NCBI GenBank assembly: GCA_963658405.1
Contig: CAVKQI010000109.1
Coordinates: 1 to 7,226 of the forward strand
Length of the DNA: 7,226 bases
Direction: 5' to 3'
From: CAG-791 sp963658405
Lineage (GTDB): Bacteria > Bacillota > Clostridia > Lachnospirales > Lachnospiraceae
Made by a program: the position numbers and the translations under genes. Under the pieces are notes generated by a model, which saw nothing but the letters and a program-made list of their open reading frames with translations, was not told the origin of the DNA and made no database searches. Positions 1 through 5,684 of the stretch are shown piece by piece; positions within the stretch are counted from its first letter, which is position 1, and the number at the start of each line of letters is the position of its first letter.

Positions 1-23
1 CATCCCCGCCTGATGCGGGGATG
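1..23. repeat. Perfect 9-bp hairpin
   Basis: CATCCCCGC at 1-9 pairs perfectly with GCGGGGATG at 15-23 around a 5-nt loop. The stem is GC-rich and stable on either strand. No U-tract follows on the plus strand. On the minus strand the sequence runs off the window, so whether it acts as a terminator for minus-strand transcripts cannot be judged. Confidence 0.7.
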
Positions 24-25
24 CT

Positions 26-45
26 CAGATAGGCGGGCCTATCTG
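26..45. repeat. Perfect inverted repeat, 8-9 bp stem
   Basis: CAGATAGGC at 26-34 is the exact reverse complement of 37-45, so the stem is 8 bp with a 4-nt loop. It lies two bases after the preceding hairpin, forming a tandem pair of palindromes. No T-run follows on either strand, so it is not an obvious intrinsic terminator. Confidence 0.7.
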
Positions 46-46
46 C

Positions 47-113
47 CGCGCTCTGTAAGCGCGTCAGATGCCATCCTCCACCTTCAAGGCGGACCTAAGC
101 AAAACTGACGCGC
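47..113 (-). other. Two mutually exclusive stems (switch-like pairing)
   Basis: GCGCGTCAG at 59-67 is the exact reverse complement of 105-113, giving a 9-bp long-range stem enclosing a small hairpin (78-92). Bases 58-63 can instead pair with 47-52 (CGCGCT with AGCGCG) as a tight local hairpin. Both use 59-63, so they cannot form together. The pairing is directly visible; any regulatory switching is inference. Confidence 0.4.
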
Positions 114-198
114 GCTGCAAAGGATGCGAGCCATTCTGCGCCACCTCTCGGCATTGCGTTTACAATACCTCAAGCAGTTTGAGGTGCTGTATTACGAA

Positions 199-231
199 CA
201 ATGGCAAATGTGCACTGCACATTTGCCATTG
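199..231. repeat. Perfect 15-bp inverted repeat with 3-nt loop
   Basis: Bases 199-213 (CAATGGCAAATGTGC) are the exact reverse complement of 217-231, separated by only three bases. It begins 33 nt beyond the ftsH stop codon in the direction of ftsH transcription. Neither flank has a run of T: the minus-strand flank reads TTCGTAATAC and the plus-strand flank CTGTAAAAC. It is therefore not a canonical intrinsic terminator, though it could mark or protect the 3' end of the ftsH transcript. A dispersed palindrome is the other reading. Confidence 0.75.
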
Positions 232-263
232 CTGTAAAACTTCAATGTTTCAATGAACTTTAA

Positions 264-2696
264 CTATTTCTCCTCACTGCCCGGGAGCTGGTCAGCGGGG
301 ATCTGGGTGAATCTCCCTACAGGTCCTGTGGGTGCAGGGTTTTCTGCAGGTTCCGCTGTATTTTCTGTCACAGGGGATTCCTGTGTATAGACCGTCTTTG
401 TCTGCTCTGTATCAGCTGCAGGCTCCTGGCTGGTCTGCACATTTTCTGTCTGCTGCGCAGGCTGTGCTTCTGTCTGCGAGGAGAATGTGCTTTCTACAGT
501 CTGAGATGCGCTCTCTGTCTGGGTCTCTTCCTCCGGCATTCCCTTTGCCTTGCGGTAGATCTTCATGAATTCCTTGCCGGTGATGGTCTCTCTCTGGATC
601 AGGTAATCGGCGATCTGGTCCATGACATCCAGATTTTCTGACAGGATCTTCTTGGCCTCTTCGTAGCACTGTTCCAGGATCTTGCGGACTTCCTCGTCCA
701 CGCCGGCTGCTGTCACATCGCTGCAGTTGAGGACGGAACGTCCTTCCAGATACTGGCTCTCCACGGTGGCCAGGCCCATCAGACCGAATCGCTCGCTCAT
801 GCCGTACTGGGTCACCATGTTTCTGGCGATGGAGGTTGCCTTTTCTATATCATTGGAGGCACCGGTGGTCACGGTCTCGAATTTCAGTTCCTCGGCTGCT
901 CTGCCGCCCAGCAGGCCTACGATCATGTCATGCAGCTCTGCCTTGGTATTTAAGAACTTTTCTTCCTCCGGCACCTGCATAACGTAGCCGAGGGCTCCCA
1001 TGGTTCTGGGCACGATGGTGATCTTCTGCACAGGCTCGGAATTTTTCTGTACGGCGCTGATCAGGGCATGTCCTACTTCATGGTAGGAGACGATGCGGCG
1101 CTCCTGGGCATTCATGACGCGGTCTTTCTTTTCCTTGCCCACCAGTACCTGCTCCACTGCCTCGAACAGGTCTTTCTGATTCACATACTCTCTGTGTTCC
1201 TTGACGGCATTGATGGCTGCCTCGTTGATCATGTTGGCCAGGTCGGAACCCACAGCGCCGCTGGTAGCCAGGGCAATGGCATCCAGATCCACGGTCTCGT
1301 CCATCTTTACATCCTTGGCATGTACCTTCAGGATCGCTACGCGGCCCTTCAGATCCGGTCTGTCCACGATGATCCGTCTGTCAAAACGGCCGGGACGCAG
1401 CAATGCCTTATCCAGGATCTCCGGGCGGTTGGTGGCGCCCAGTACCAGGATTCCCTTGGAAGTATCAAAGCCGTCCATCTCGGAAAGGAGCTGGTTCAGG
1501 GTCTGTTCTCTTTCTTCGTTGCCGCCGCCATACTTGGAATCACGGCTTCGGCCGATGGCATCGATCTCATCGATAAAGATGATGCAGGGTGCATTCTTGG
1601 CTGCTTCCTTGAACAGGTCACGCACACGGGATGCACCTACGCCTACGTATAATTCGATAAAATCAGATCCGGAAAGGGAGAAGAAGGGCACATGCGCCTC
1701 GCCGGCCACTGCCTTTGCCAACAGGGTCTTACCGGTTCCGGGAGGGCCTACCAGCAGAGCTCCCTTGGGGAGCTTGGCGCCGATCTTGGCATATCGGCCC
1801 GGATTGTGCAGGAAATCCACGACTTCCTGGAGGGATTCCTTTGCCTCGTCCTCACCGGCCACATCCTTAAAGGTGATACCGGTATCCTTCTGTACATATT
1901 CCTTGGCATTGCTCTTGTTGAAACCGCCCATGAGACCGCCGCCCTTGTTCATCCTGCGGAAGAGCAGGGAAAGCAGTCCCCAGAAGAGGATGATGGGCAG
2001 TACATAGGTCAGGATCAGGGACAGGATCATGCTGGAACTGTCCGGCACATCTCCTGAAACGTCCACGCCGTACTCCAGAAGTCTGGCTGTCAGGGTGTCA
2101 TCATCCTCCACCTTGCCGGTGTAGTAGGTAATGGGCGTCTGGGCCTGAGCCATACCAAGCATCCAGTAATTGGAAATGTCATAATTAGATGCAGCGGAAG
2201 GATTCCCTGCATTCGCTGCATCGGAGGAAGGTGCTGCGTCTGATGCAGACGCTGTGCCGGAGGAAGGTGCTGTCTTTGCAGCATCCGCAGTTCCGGAAGT
2301 TCCTGCCGTGCCGTCAGATGAAGAAGCCTGACTGCTCTCTGTGCTGTCGGTGGTATTCTCCTTTGTGGCTGCTTCCTGTTCCTTCTTTTTTTCCTGCTCG
2401 GTCTTCGGATAGATCACGATCCGGTCGGAATCGATGGTGACGCTCTTGACGTCCCCGTTCTCTACCATGTTTACGAACTCGGTGTAGCTGATTTCCTCAC
2501 TGCTGTCTCCGGAGAAGACACGCATAAAGAAGCTGGCGCAGACTAAGGTGACCAGTACGGCTATAAACAGAAGCACGAAGCTCTGCTTCGGCGCCTGGGG
2601 GCCGTCGTTTCCGCTGCGGCCGTTGCGGCTGCCGCTGCCTGATCCGCTGCCTCCGCCAGATCCGCTGTCATAGCGGTTAATATCATTTTCGCTCAT
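264..2696 (-). CDS. ftsH: ATP-dependent zinc metalloprotease FtsH
   Basis: FtsH is a hexameric membrane AAA+ protease that unfolds and degrades misassembled membrane proteins and selected cytosolic regulators. The 810-residue product shows, in order: a Gly/Ser-rich N-terminus (11-32), a membrane segment (about 39-59), an extracytoplasmic domain (about 60-222) enlarged by a Ser/Ala/Thr-rich insert (about 108-170), a second membrane segment (223-246), Walker A GPPGTGKT (317-324), pore motif YVG (350-352), Walker B IIFIDEID (372-379), the second region of homology with arginine fingers R434 and R437, zinc-site HEVGH (539-543) and third zinc ligand D616. A Thr/Gln/Glu/Pro-rich tail fills 721-810. 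The family usually has about 600-700 residues, and the excess lies in the insert and tail. The start was chosen because AGAAAGG precedes it closely and the Gly/Ser arm follows; an in-frame extension of 44 codons upstream is read from leader repeats. It is transcribed alone and divergently from pyrG. Confidence 0.97.
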   Translation of the reverse strand: MSENDINRYDSGSGGGSGSGSGSRNGRSGNDGPQAPKQSFVLLFIAVLVTLVCASFFMRVFSGDSSEEISYTEFVNMVENGDVKSVTIDSDRIVIYPKTEQEKKKEQEAATKENTTDSTESSQASSSDGTAGTSGTADAAKTAPSSGTASASDAAPSSDAANAGNPSAASNYDISNYWMLGMAQAQTPITYYTGKVEDDDTLTARLLEYGVDVSGDVPDSSSMILSLILTYVLPIILFWGLLSLLFRRMNKGGGLMGGFNKSNAKEYVQKDTGITFKDVAGEDEAKESLQEVVDFLHNPGRYAKIGAKLPKGALLVGPPGTGKTLLAKAVAGEAHVPFFSLSGSDFIELYVGVGASRVRDLFKEAAKNAPCIIFIDEIDAIGRSRDSKYGGGNEEREQTLNQLLSEMDGFDTSKGILVLGATNRPEILDKALLRPGRFDRRIIVDRPDLKGRVAILKVHAKDVKMDETVDLDAIALATSGAVGSDLANMINEAAINAVKEHREYVNQKDLFEAVEQVLVGKEKKDRVMNAQERRIVSYHEVGHALISAVQKNSEPVQKITIVPRTMGALGYVMQVPEEEKFLNTKAELHDMIVGLLGGRAAEELKFETVTTGASNDIEKATSIARNMVTQYGMSERFGLMGLATVESQYLEGRSVLNCSDVTAAGVDEEVRKILEQCYEEAKKILSENLDVMDQIADYLIQRETITGKEFMKIYRKAKGMPEEETQTESASQTVESTFSSQTEAQPAQQTENVQTSQEPAADTEQTKTVYTQESPVTENTAEPAENPAPTGPVGRFTQIPADQLPGSEEK
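2222..2272 (-). repeat. 36-nt-spaced direct repeat inside ftsH insert
   Basis: The 15-mer CGGAGGAAGGTGCTG occurs at 2222-2236 and again at 2258-2272, a step of 36 bases or 12 codons. It falls in the Ser/Ala-rich extracytoplasmic insert and encodes two APSS-type segments (about residues 143-165). In-phase repeats of this sort can expand or contract without breaking the frame. Confidence 0.6.
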
Positions 2697-2702
2697 TTTT
2701 TT

Positions 2703-2709
2703 CCTTTCT
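2703..2709 (-). promoter_or_regulatory. Ribosome binding site of ftsH
   Basis: Minus-strand AGAAAGG lies six bases before the ATG at 2696-2694. It decides the start over the upstream in-frame ATG at 2828, whose nearest purine-rich site (GGGAGG, 2843-2848) is 14 bases away, too far for usual spacing. Confidence 0.75.
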
Positions 2710-2710
2710 A

Positions 2711-2763
2711 TGCCACAGCTTGCTGTGGCATCACGAGGAGAATTTCGCGCAGGCGAATTCTCC
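2711..2763 (-). repeat. Palindromic repeat unit, copy 1 (two hairpins)
   Basis: A perfect hairpin TGCCACAGC/GCTGTGGCA with a 2-nt centre (2711-2730) is followed by a second one (2737-2763) in which GGAGAATT pairs with AATTCTCC and CGC with GCG, with one bulged T. The unit matches 2851-2903 at 46 of 53 positions, and its last 26 bases are identical in the two copies. Confidence 0.8.
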
Positions 2764-2774
2764 GATGTGATCTT

Positions 2775-2802
2775 CCATGGATGACGTCTACGGCATCCAT
2801 GG
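2775..2802. repeat. 9-bp hairpin in the ftsH leader
   Basis: CCATGGATG at 2775-2783 pairs perfectly with CATCCATGG at 2794-2802 around ten bases, within which two more C-G pairs are possible. It sits between the two copies of the 53-nt palindromic unit. Confidence 0.65.
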
Positions 2803-2840
2803 GATTTATGAGAAATGCTATCAAGCATTTCTTATAAATT
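2803..2840. repeat. Long stem-loop in the ftsH leader
   Basis: Bases 2811-2819 (AGAAATGCT) pair perfectly with 2824-2832 around a 4-nt loop. The stem extends outward through 2803-2810 with 2833-2840 to 17 pairs, two being G-T. Those two are G-U in plus-strand RNA but C-A in minus-strand RNA, so the minus-strand form has one internal mismatch and is shorter. The rejected upstream in-frame ATG (2826-2828) lies inside this stem. Confidence 0.65.
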
Positions 2841-2850
2841 ATCCTCCCTA

Positions 2851-2903
2851 TACCGCAGCTTGCTGCGGCAACATAAAGAGAATTTCGCGCAGGCGAATTC
2901 TCC
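2851..2903 (-). repeat. Palindromic repeat unit, copy 2 (two hairpins)
   Basis: This is the second copy of the 53-nt unit, exactly 140 bases from the first. Its first hairpin has CCGCAGC/GCTGCGG where copy 1 has CCACAGC/GCTGTGG, a paired change that keeps the stem. The outer pair (2852 with 2869) becomes G-U in minus-strand RNA but A-C in plus-strand RNA. The second hairpin is identical to copy 1 over 26 bases. Confidence 0.8.
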
Positions 2904-2943
2904 TTAACCGGCATATAAAATATGTAATTATGCAAGTATTTTC

Positions 2944-2972
2944 ATTATAAACAGCACGTCAAACCCTCGCAA
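2944..2972 (-). promoter_or_regulatory. Predicted sigma-A-type promoter of ftsH
   Basis: On the minus strand a perfect -10 box TATAAT (2949-2944) lies 17 bases from TTGCGA (2972-2967), which matches four of six consensus -35 bases. Transcription should start near 2937, giving a leader of about 240 nt. Position, strand and spacing all fit ftsH. Confidence 0.65.
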
Positions 2973-3068
2973 CGGATTTCTTATGAAAAAACAATGTCAT
3001 TTCTAAAAAATGCATAAAAACGCGTCATGCCAGCGCCAAAAATTCGCTCTCCTGTCTGCATCTGCGCA

Positions 3069-3098
3069 GTGGCATTTCCGAAAGGAATATTGTATAAT
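3069..3098 (+). promoter_or_regulatory. Predicted promoter of pyrG
   Basis: A perfect TATAAT at 3093-3098 lies 44 bases before the pyrG ATG. The -35 region is weak: GTGGCA at 3069-3074 with an 18-base spacer matches three of six. The start would be near 3104-3106, leaving a leader under 40 nt with no room for a terminator/antiterminator. The predicted start also lacks the initial run of G used in the reiterative-transcription control of pyrG known from Bacillus, so that mechanism is not supported here. Confidence 0.5.
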
Positions 3099-3128
3099 AT
3101 CGTAGTTTGATTGACAAAAGCCACAAAA

Positions 3129-3135
3129 GGGGAGG
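3129..3135 (+). promoter_or_regulatory. Ribosome binding site of pyrG
   Basis: GGGGAGG lies seven bases before the ATG at 3143. It decides the start over the upstream in-frame TTG at 3107, which would add 12 residues not seen in CTP synthases. Confidence 0.85.
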
Positions 3136-3142
3136 AAAACCG

Positions 3143-4753
3143 ATGGCAGTTAAATACGTATTTGTAACCGGCGGTGTCGTGTCCGGACTTGGCAAAGGCA
3201 TCACGGCAGCATCACTTGGACGGCTTCTGAAGGCACGCGGCTACAAGGTTACCATGCAGAAGTTCGACCCCTATATCAATATCGATCCCGGCACCATGAA
3301 TCCCACCCAGCACGGTGAGGTATTCGTCACCGACGACGGCACGGAGACCGATCTGGATCTGGGCCACTACGAGCGTTTCATCGACGAGAATCTGAATAAG
3401 AATTCCAACGTCACCACCGGCAAGGTCTACTGGTCCGTCCTGCAGAAGGAGCGCCGCGGCGACTACGGCGGCGGCACGGTTCAGGTCATTCCTCACATCA
3501 CCAATGAGATCAAGAGCCGCTTCTACCGCAACTACACGGATGACGACATGCACATCGCCATCATCGAGGTGGGCGGCACGGTAGGTGATATCGAGAGCCA
3601 GCCTTTCCTGGAGGCCATCCGTCAATTCCAGCACGAAGTCGGCAAGGAAAATGCTATGCTGATCCTGGTAACGCTGCTGCCTTACCTGCGCTGCTCTCAG
3701 GAGATGAAGACAAAGCCCACCCAGATGGCCGTCAAGTCCATGCAGAGCATGGGTCTGCAGCCGGACGTGCTGGTCTGCCGCAGCGAATATCCCATCGATC
3801 AGGGCATGAAGGATAAGATGGCTCTGTTCTGCAATGTGCGCAAGGATCACGTACTCCAGAACCTGGATGTGGATTACCTCTATGAGGCGCCTCTGGCTAT
3901 GGAAAAAGAGCGTCTGGCTGAGGTAGCCTGCGAGTGCCTGCACCTGGACTGCCCTGCTCCCGATTTGGCTGACTGGACTGCTATGGTAGAGAACCTGCGC
4001 AATCCCAAGCACAATGTCACCGTGGCTCTGGTAGGAAAATACATCACCCTGCACGACGCTTACCTCAGCGTGGTAGAAGCGCTGAAGCACGGCGGCATCT
4101 CCAATCTGGCTGATGTAGAGATCAAGTGGGTGGATTCCGAACAGGTCACCCCTGAAAATGTGGCAGAAACTCTGGGCGATGTGGATGGTATTCTGGTACC
4201 CGGCGGCTTCGGCGACCGCGGCATCGAAGGCATGATCACCGCCATTCAGTATGCCCGCGAGAATAATGTGCCTTACCTGGGTCTTTGCCTGGGCATGCAG
4301 CTGGCCATCATCGAATATGCCCGCCACGTGGCAGGCTTAAATGATGCTCACAGCATTGAGTTTAATCCCGATACCATGAATCCGGTCATCGCCCTGATGC
4401 CCGACCAGAACGGGATCGAGGATATCGGCGGCACGCTCCGTCTCGGCTCCTATCCCTGCGACCTGCAGGAAGGCTCTCTGGCTGCAAAGCTCTACGGCAG
4501 CACCGAGATCCATGAGCGTCATCGTCATCGCTATGAAGTCAACAATGACTTCCGCGCCCTGCTGACAGAGAAGGGCATGCGTCTCTCCGGTCTTTCTCCG
4601 GACGGCCGCATCGTGGAGATGTGCGAGCTTCCCTCCCATCCCTTCTTCATTGCCACCCAGGCGCACCCGGAGCTTAAGTCCCGCCCCAACCGCCCGGCAC
4701 CGCTGTTCCGCGGTTTCGTAGAGGCTGCCTTAAAGCATCAGGAGAGCAGATAG
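3143..4753 (+). CDS. pyrG: CTP synthase (glutamine-hydrolysing)
   Basis: The enzyme makes CTP from UTP, ATP and glutamine, the last step of de novo pyrimidine nucleotide synthesis, in the cytosol. The 536-residue product is full length for the family. Its N-terminal synthetase domain (about 1-270) carries the P-loop GGVVSGLGKG (10-19), the Mg/ATP segment around D72 (DLDLGHYERF), E142 in IEVGGTVGDIES, and the UTP-binding KTKPTQ (189-194). The C-terminal class I glutamine amidotransferase domain (about 291-532) has the oxyanion-loop region PGGFGDRG, nucleophile C382 in GLCLGMQ, and H508 and E510 in AHPE completing the triad. All expected catalytic residues are present. Small departures from the E. 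coli pattern are SQE before KTKPTQ (usually SGE) and M for H directly after it. It has its own promoter, is divergent from ftsH, and ends at a strong terminator, so it is probably monocistronic. Confidence 0.98.
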   Translation: MAVKYVFVTGGVVSGLGKGITAASLGRLLKARGYKVTMQKFDPYINIDPGTMNPTQHGEVFVTDDGTETDLDLGHYERFIDENLNKNSNVTTGKVYWSVLQKERRGDYGGGTVQVIPHITNEIKSRFYRNYTDDDMHIAIIEVGGTVGDIESQPFLEAIRQFQHEVGKENAMLILVTLLPYLRCSQEMKTKPTQMAVKSMQSMGLQPDVLVCRSEYPIDQGMKDKMALFCNVRKDHVLQNLDVDYLYEAPLAMEKERLAEVACECLHLDCPAPDLADWTAMVENLRNPKHNVTVALVGKYITLHDAYLSVVEALKHGGISNLADVEIKWVDSEQVTPENVAETLGDVDGILVPGGFGDRGIEGMITAIQYARENNVPYLGLCLGMQLAIIEYARHVAGLNDAHSIEFNPDTMNPVIALMPDQNGIEDIGGTLRLGSYPCDLQEGSLAAKLYGSTEIHERHRHRYEVNNDFRALLTEKGMRLSGLSPDGRIVEMCELPSHPFFIATQAHPELKSRPNRPAPLFRGFVEAALKHQESR

Positions 4754-4854
4754 AAGATAAAGCACCTGCCTTTCGAGCCTGACAGCCAGACCTGAAAAGC
4801 AGCTCAGCAAATAGATTTGACAGGCATCTATAGAAAATTCAAGACGACAACTTA

Positions 4855-4897
4855 AAAAGGGAGGACAGGATTTCTGATAAATCCTGTTCTCCCTTTT
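4855..4897. terminator. Bidirectional intrinsic terminator
   Basis: A 19-bp stem with one G-T pair (4855-4873 with 4879-4897) closes a 5-nt loop. The base of the stem is a run of A on the left and T on the right, so each strand gives a stem followed by a U-run (TTTTG on plus, TTTTTAAG on minus). It lies between the convergent ends of pyrG and the PII-like gene and can serve both. Confidence 0.88.
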
Positions 4898-4925
4898 GCT
4901 TTCGTATCTGTTTCGCACATGTCGT

Positions 4926-4971
4926 ATTTCAATGTGACTTGACTGCCTGCAGGCATATTCGCGATTGAAAT
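4926..4971. repeat. Weak inverted repeat near the 3' end of the PII-like gene
   Basis: ATTTCAAT (4926-4933) is the reverse complement of 4964-4971, and the palindrome TGCCTGCAGGCA (4944-4955) sits between them. It starts a few bases beyond the stop codon of the PII-like gene. No U-run follows, and it may be chance. Confidence 0.3.
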
Positions 4972-4978
4972 TGCCGTA

Positions 4979-5683
4979 TTACTCCATGCCCACCACGCTG
5001 TCCACCGGCATGGAAAAGACCACGCCGTGGGCCTTGCTCTGCATGCCGCACTTCTCTCCGATGGCCTCCATAATTTTCAATTTATCATTCTTTCCTGCCA
5101 GTATGATCAGGATCTCTCTTTCCTCCTGCACACTGATGCCCCAGAAACGGATAGCCTCTTCGCTGCCGCATCGTCTGCTGTTTAATACGGTACCGCCGGT
5201 GGCGCCGGCAAAGCGGGCAGCCTGCATGACATCTTCGCTGTAGCCGTGATCCACGATCACCATGATCATGCTGTATTTATTCTCTTCCATTTCCTGCTTC
5301 TCTCCTTCCGTCAGGGGCTTTTTCGTCTGCGCATCCTCCGGTGTCAGTTCTGTCAGCATCTGAAACATCCGTCCTGTCCCGCTGGTGATAGGGAGCGTAA
5401 AGGCAATACCGGTGCCGGGCATGCCCAGCTGGAGCCTTTTTTCCATCTTGCGAAGCATCTGATCGGCACTGTTTCTGGGCAGGATCGTCAGGAGACACTT
5501 TTTATCAAGGCTCTCCAATCCCAGCACATTTCTGATCTCACTGGTGGCAGTTCCCTCTGCCTGAAAGCGGTAATAAAAGGGAACTTTTTTATCTTCCAGA
5601 AGGACACCGGCCCGCTCCACGGTCTTTGGTGTGGCGATCAGGAACAGCTGCCGCATGGCCTGCATTTTCGGTCTGTCTGTCAT
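4979..5683 (-). CDS. Tandem PII-like (GlnB-fold) regulatory protein
   Basis: This looks like a fusion of two PII/GlnB-like domains. PII proteins are small trimeric cytosolic sensors that bind nucleotides and 2-oxoglutarate or other ligands and control transporters and enzymes. Classical PII has about 112 residues; here 234 residues form one domain at about 11-100, an acidic, Lys-rich linker (about 111-135) and a second domain at about 136-232. Domain 1 has GTATSEIRNVLGLES (44-58) at the T-loop position, then LLTILP. Domain 2 has the typical order MVIVDHGYSEDVMQAARFAGATGGTVLNSR (split over 141-170), then EEAIRFWGISVQEEREILIIL (175-195). The tyrosine-bearing T-loop of classical GlnB/GlnK is not evident, so classical uridylylation is not supported. 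The gene starts one base after the DUF1538 stop, with its ribosome binding site inside that gene, so a regulator of that membrane protein is the natural inference. Its ligand is unknown. Confidence 0.8.
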   Translation of the reverse strand: MTDRPKMQAMRQLFLIATPKTVERAGVLLEDKKVPFYYRFQAEGTATSEIRNVLGLESLDKKCLLTILPRNSADQMLRKMEKRLQLGMPGTGIAFTLPITSGTGRMFQMLTELTPEDAQTKKPLTEGEKQEMEENKYSMIMVIVDHGYSEDVMQAARFAGATGGTVLNSRRCGSEEAIRFWGISVQEEREILIILAGKNDKLKIMEAIGEKCGMQSKAHGVVFSMPVDSVVGME

Positions 5684-5684
5684 A

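Larger units (their letters stand above)
1..193 (-). ncRNA. Candidate structured RNA or palindromic repeat element downstream of ftsH
   Basis: No convincing protein gene lies here, but several inverted repeats are packed together. Read on the minus strand (5' to 3') they are: a 7-bp stem (167-173 with 179-185); an imperfect stem with one bulge (124-130 with 147-154); a 9-bp long-range stem (105-113 with 59-67) enclosing a 5-bp hairpin (78-82 with 88-92); a 6-bp hairpin (47-52 with 58-63) that competes with the long-range stem; then two perfect palindromic hairpins (26-45 and 1-23). In the 78-92 hairpin the middle pair is G-U in minus-strand RNA but A-C in plus-strand RNA, which slightly favours the minus strand, the direction of ftsH. 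No promoter of its own is evident, so it may be read through from ftsH. It could be an independent small RNA, the leader of a gene beyond the left edge, or a dispersed repeat. I could not match it to a named RNA family. Confidence 0.33.
2697..2943 (-). promoter_or_regulatory. Long palindromic 5' leader of ftsH
   Basis: From the predicted start near 2937 to the ftsH ATG the leader is about 240 nt and is almost filled by inverted repeats. In transcription order they are: hairpin 2877-2903, hairpin 2851-2870, long stem 2803-2840, hairpin 2775-2802, hairpin 2737-2763 and hairpin 2711-2730, which ends immediately before the ribosome binding site. The first two are a second copy of the last two. 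No U-run follows any of them, so none reads as a classic attenuator. A role in mRNA stability or translation of ftsH is inference; a transposed or dispersed palindromic repeat is an equally good explanation. Confidence 0.5.

Noticed and set aside
1..231. Signal recognition particle RNA, tmRNA or RNase P RNA
   Set aside because: Short resemblances to bacterial SRP RNA (AGGTCCG and GACGCG strings) are present, but the conserved GGAAGGAAGCAGCC core and the closing stem are absent. No tmRNA or RNase P signature is seen.
68..256. A 62-codon plus-strand reading frame rich in Cys
   Set aside because: It crosses several hairpins including the 15-bp one, has no clear ribosome binding site, and the Cys/His content follows from the palindrome sequence. 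I treat it as a by-product of the repeat region.
2711..2903. CRISPR array
   Set aside because: Only two copies at a 140-base step, with palindromic spacer content and no cas gene.
2708..2935. A 75-codon minus-strand reading frame beginning with TTG inside the ftsH leader
   Set aside because: No ribosome binding site, start at the predicted transcription start, and its sequence is a translation of the palindromic repeats.
3111..3116. TTGACA as a possible -35 box
   Set aside because: A matching -10 would fall on the ribosome binding site region and nothing there resembles TATAAT; the TATAAT at 3093 lies upstream of it.
3107..3142. Twelve-residue N-terminal extension of PyrG from TTG
   Set aside because: The GGGGAGG site lies within it at ideal spacing for the ATG at 3143, and MAVKYVFVTGG matches normal CTP synthase N-termini.
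3212..4327. Long minus-strand open frame opposite pyrG (371 codons)
   Set aside because: It is a codon-bias shadow of a clear CTP synthase, with no recognisable domain or start signal.
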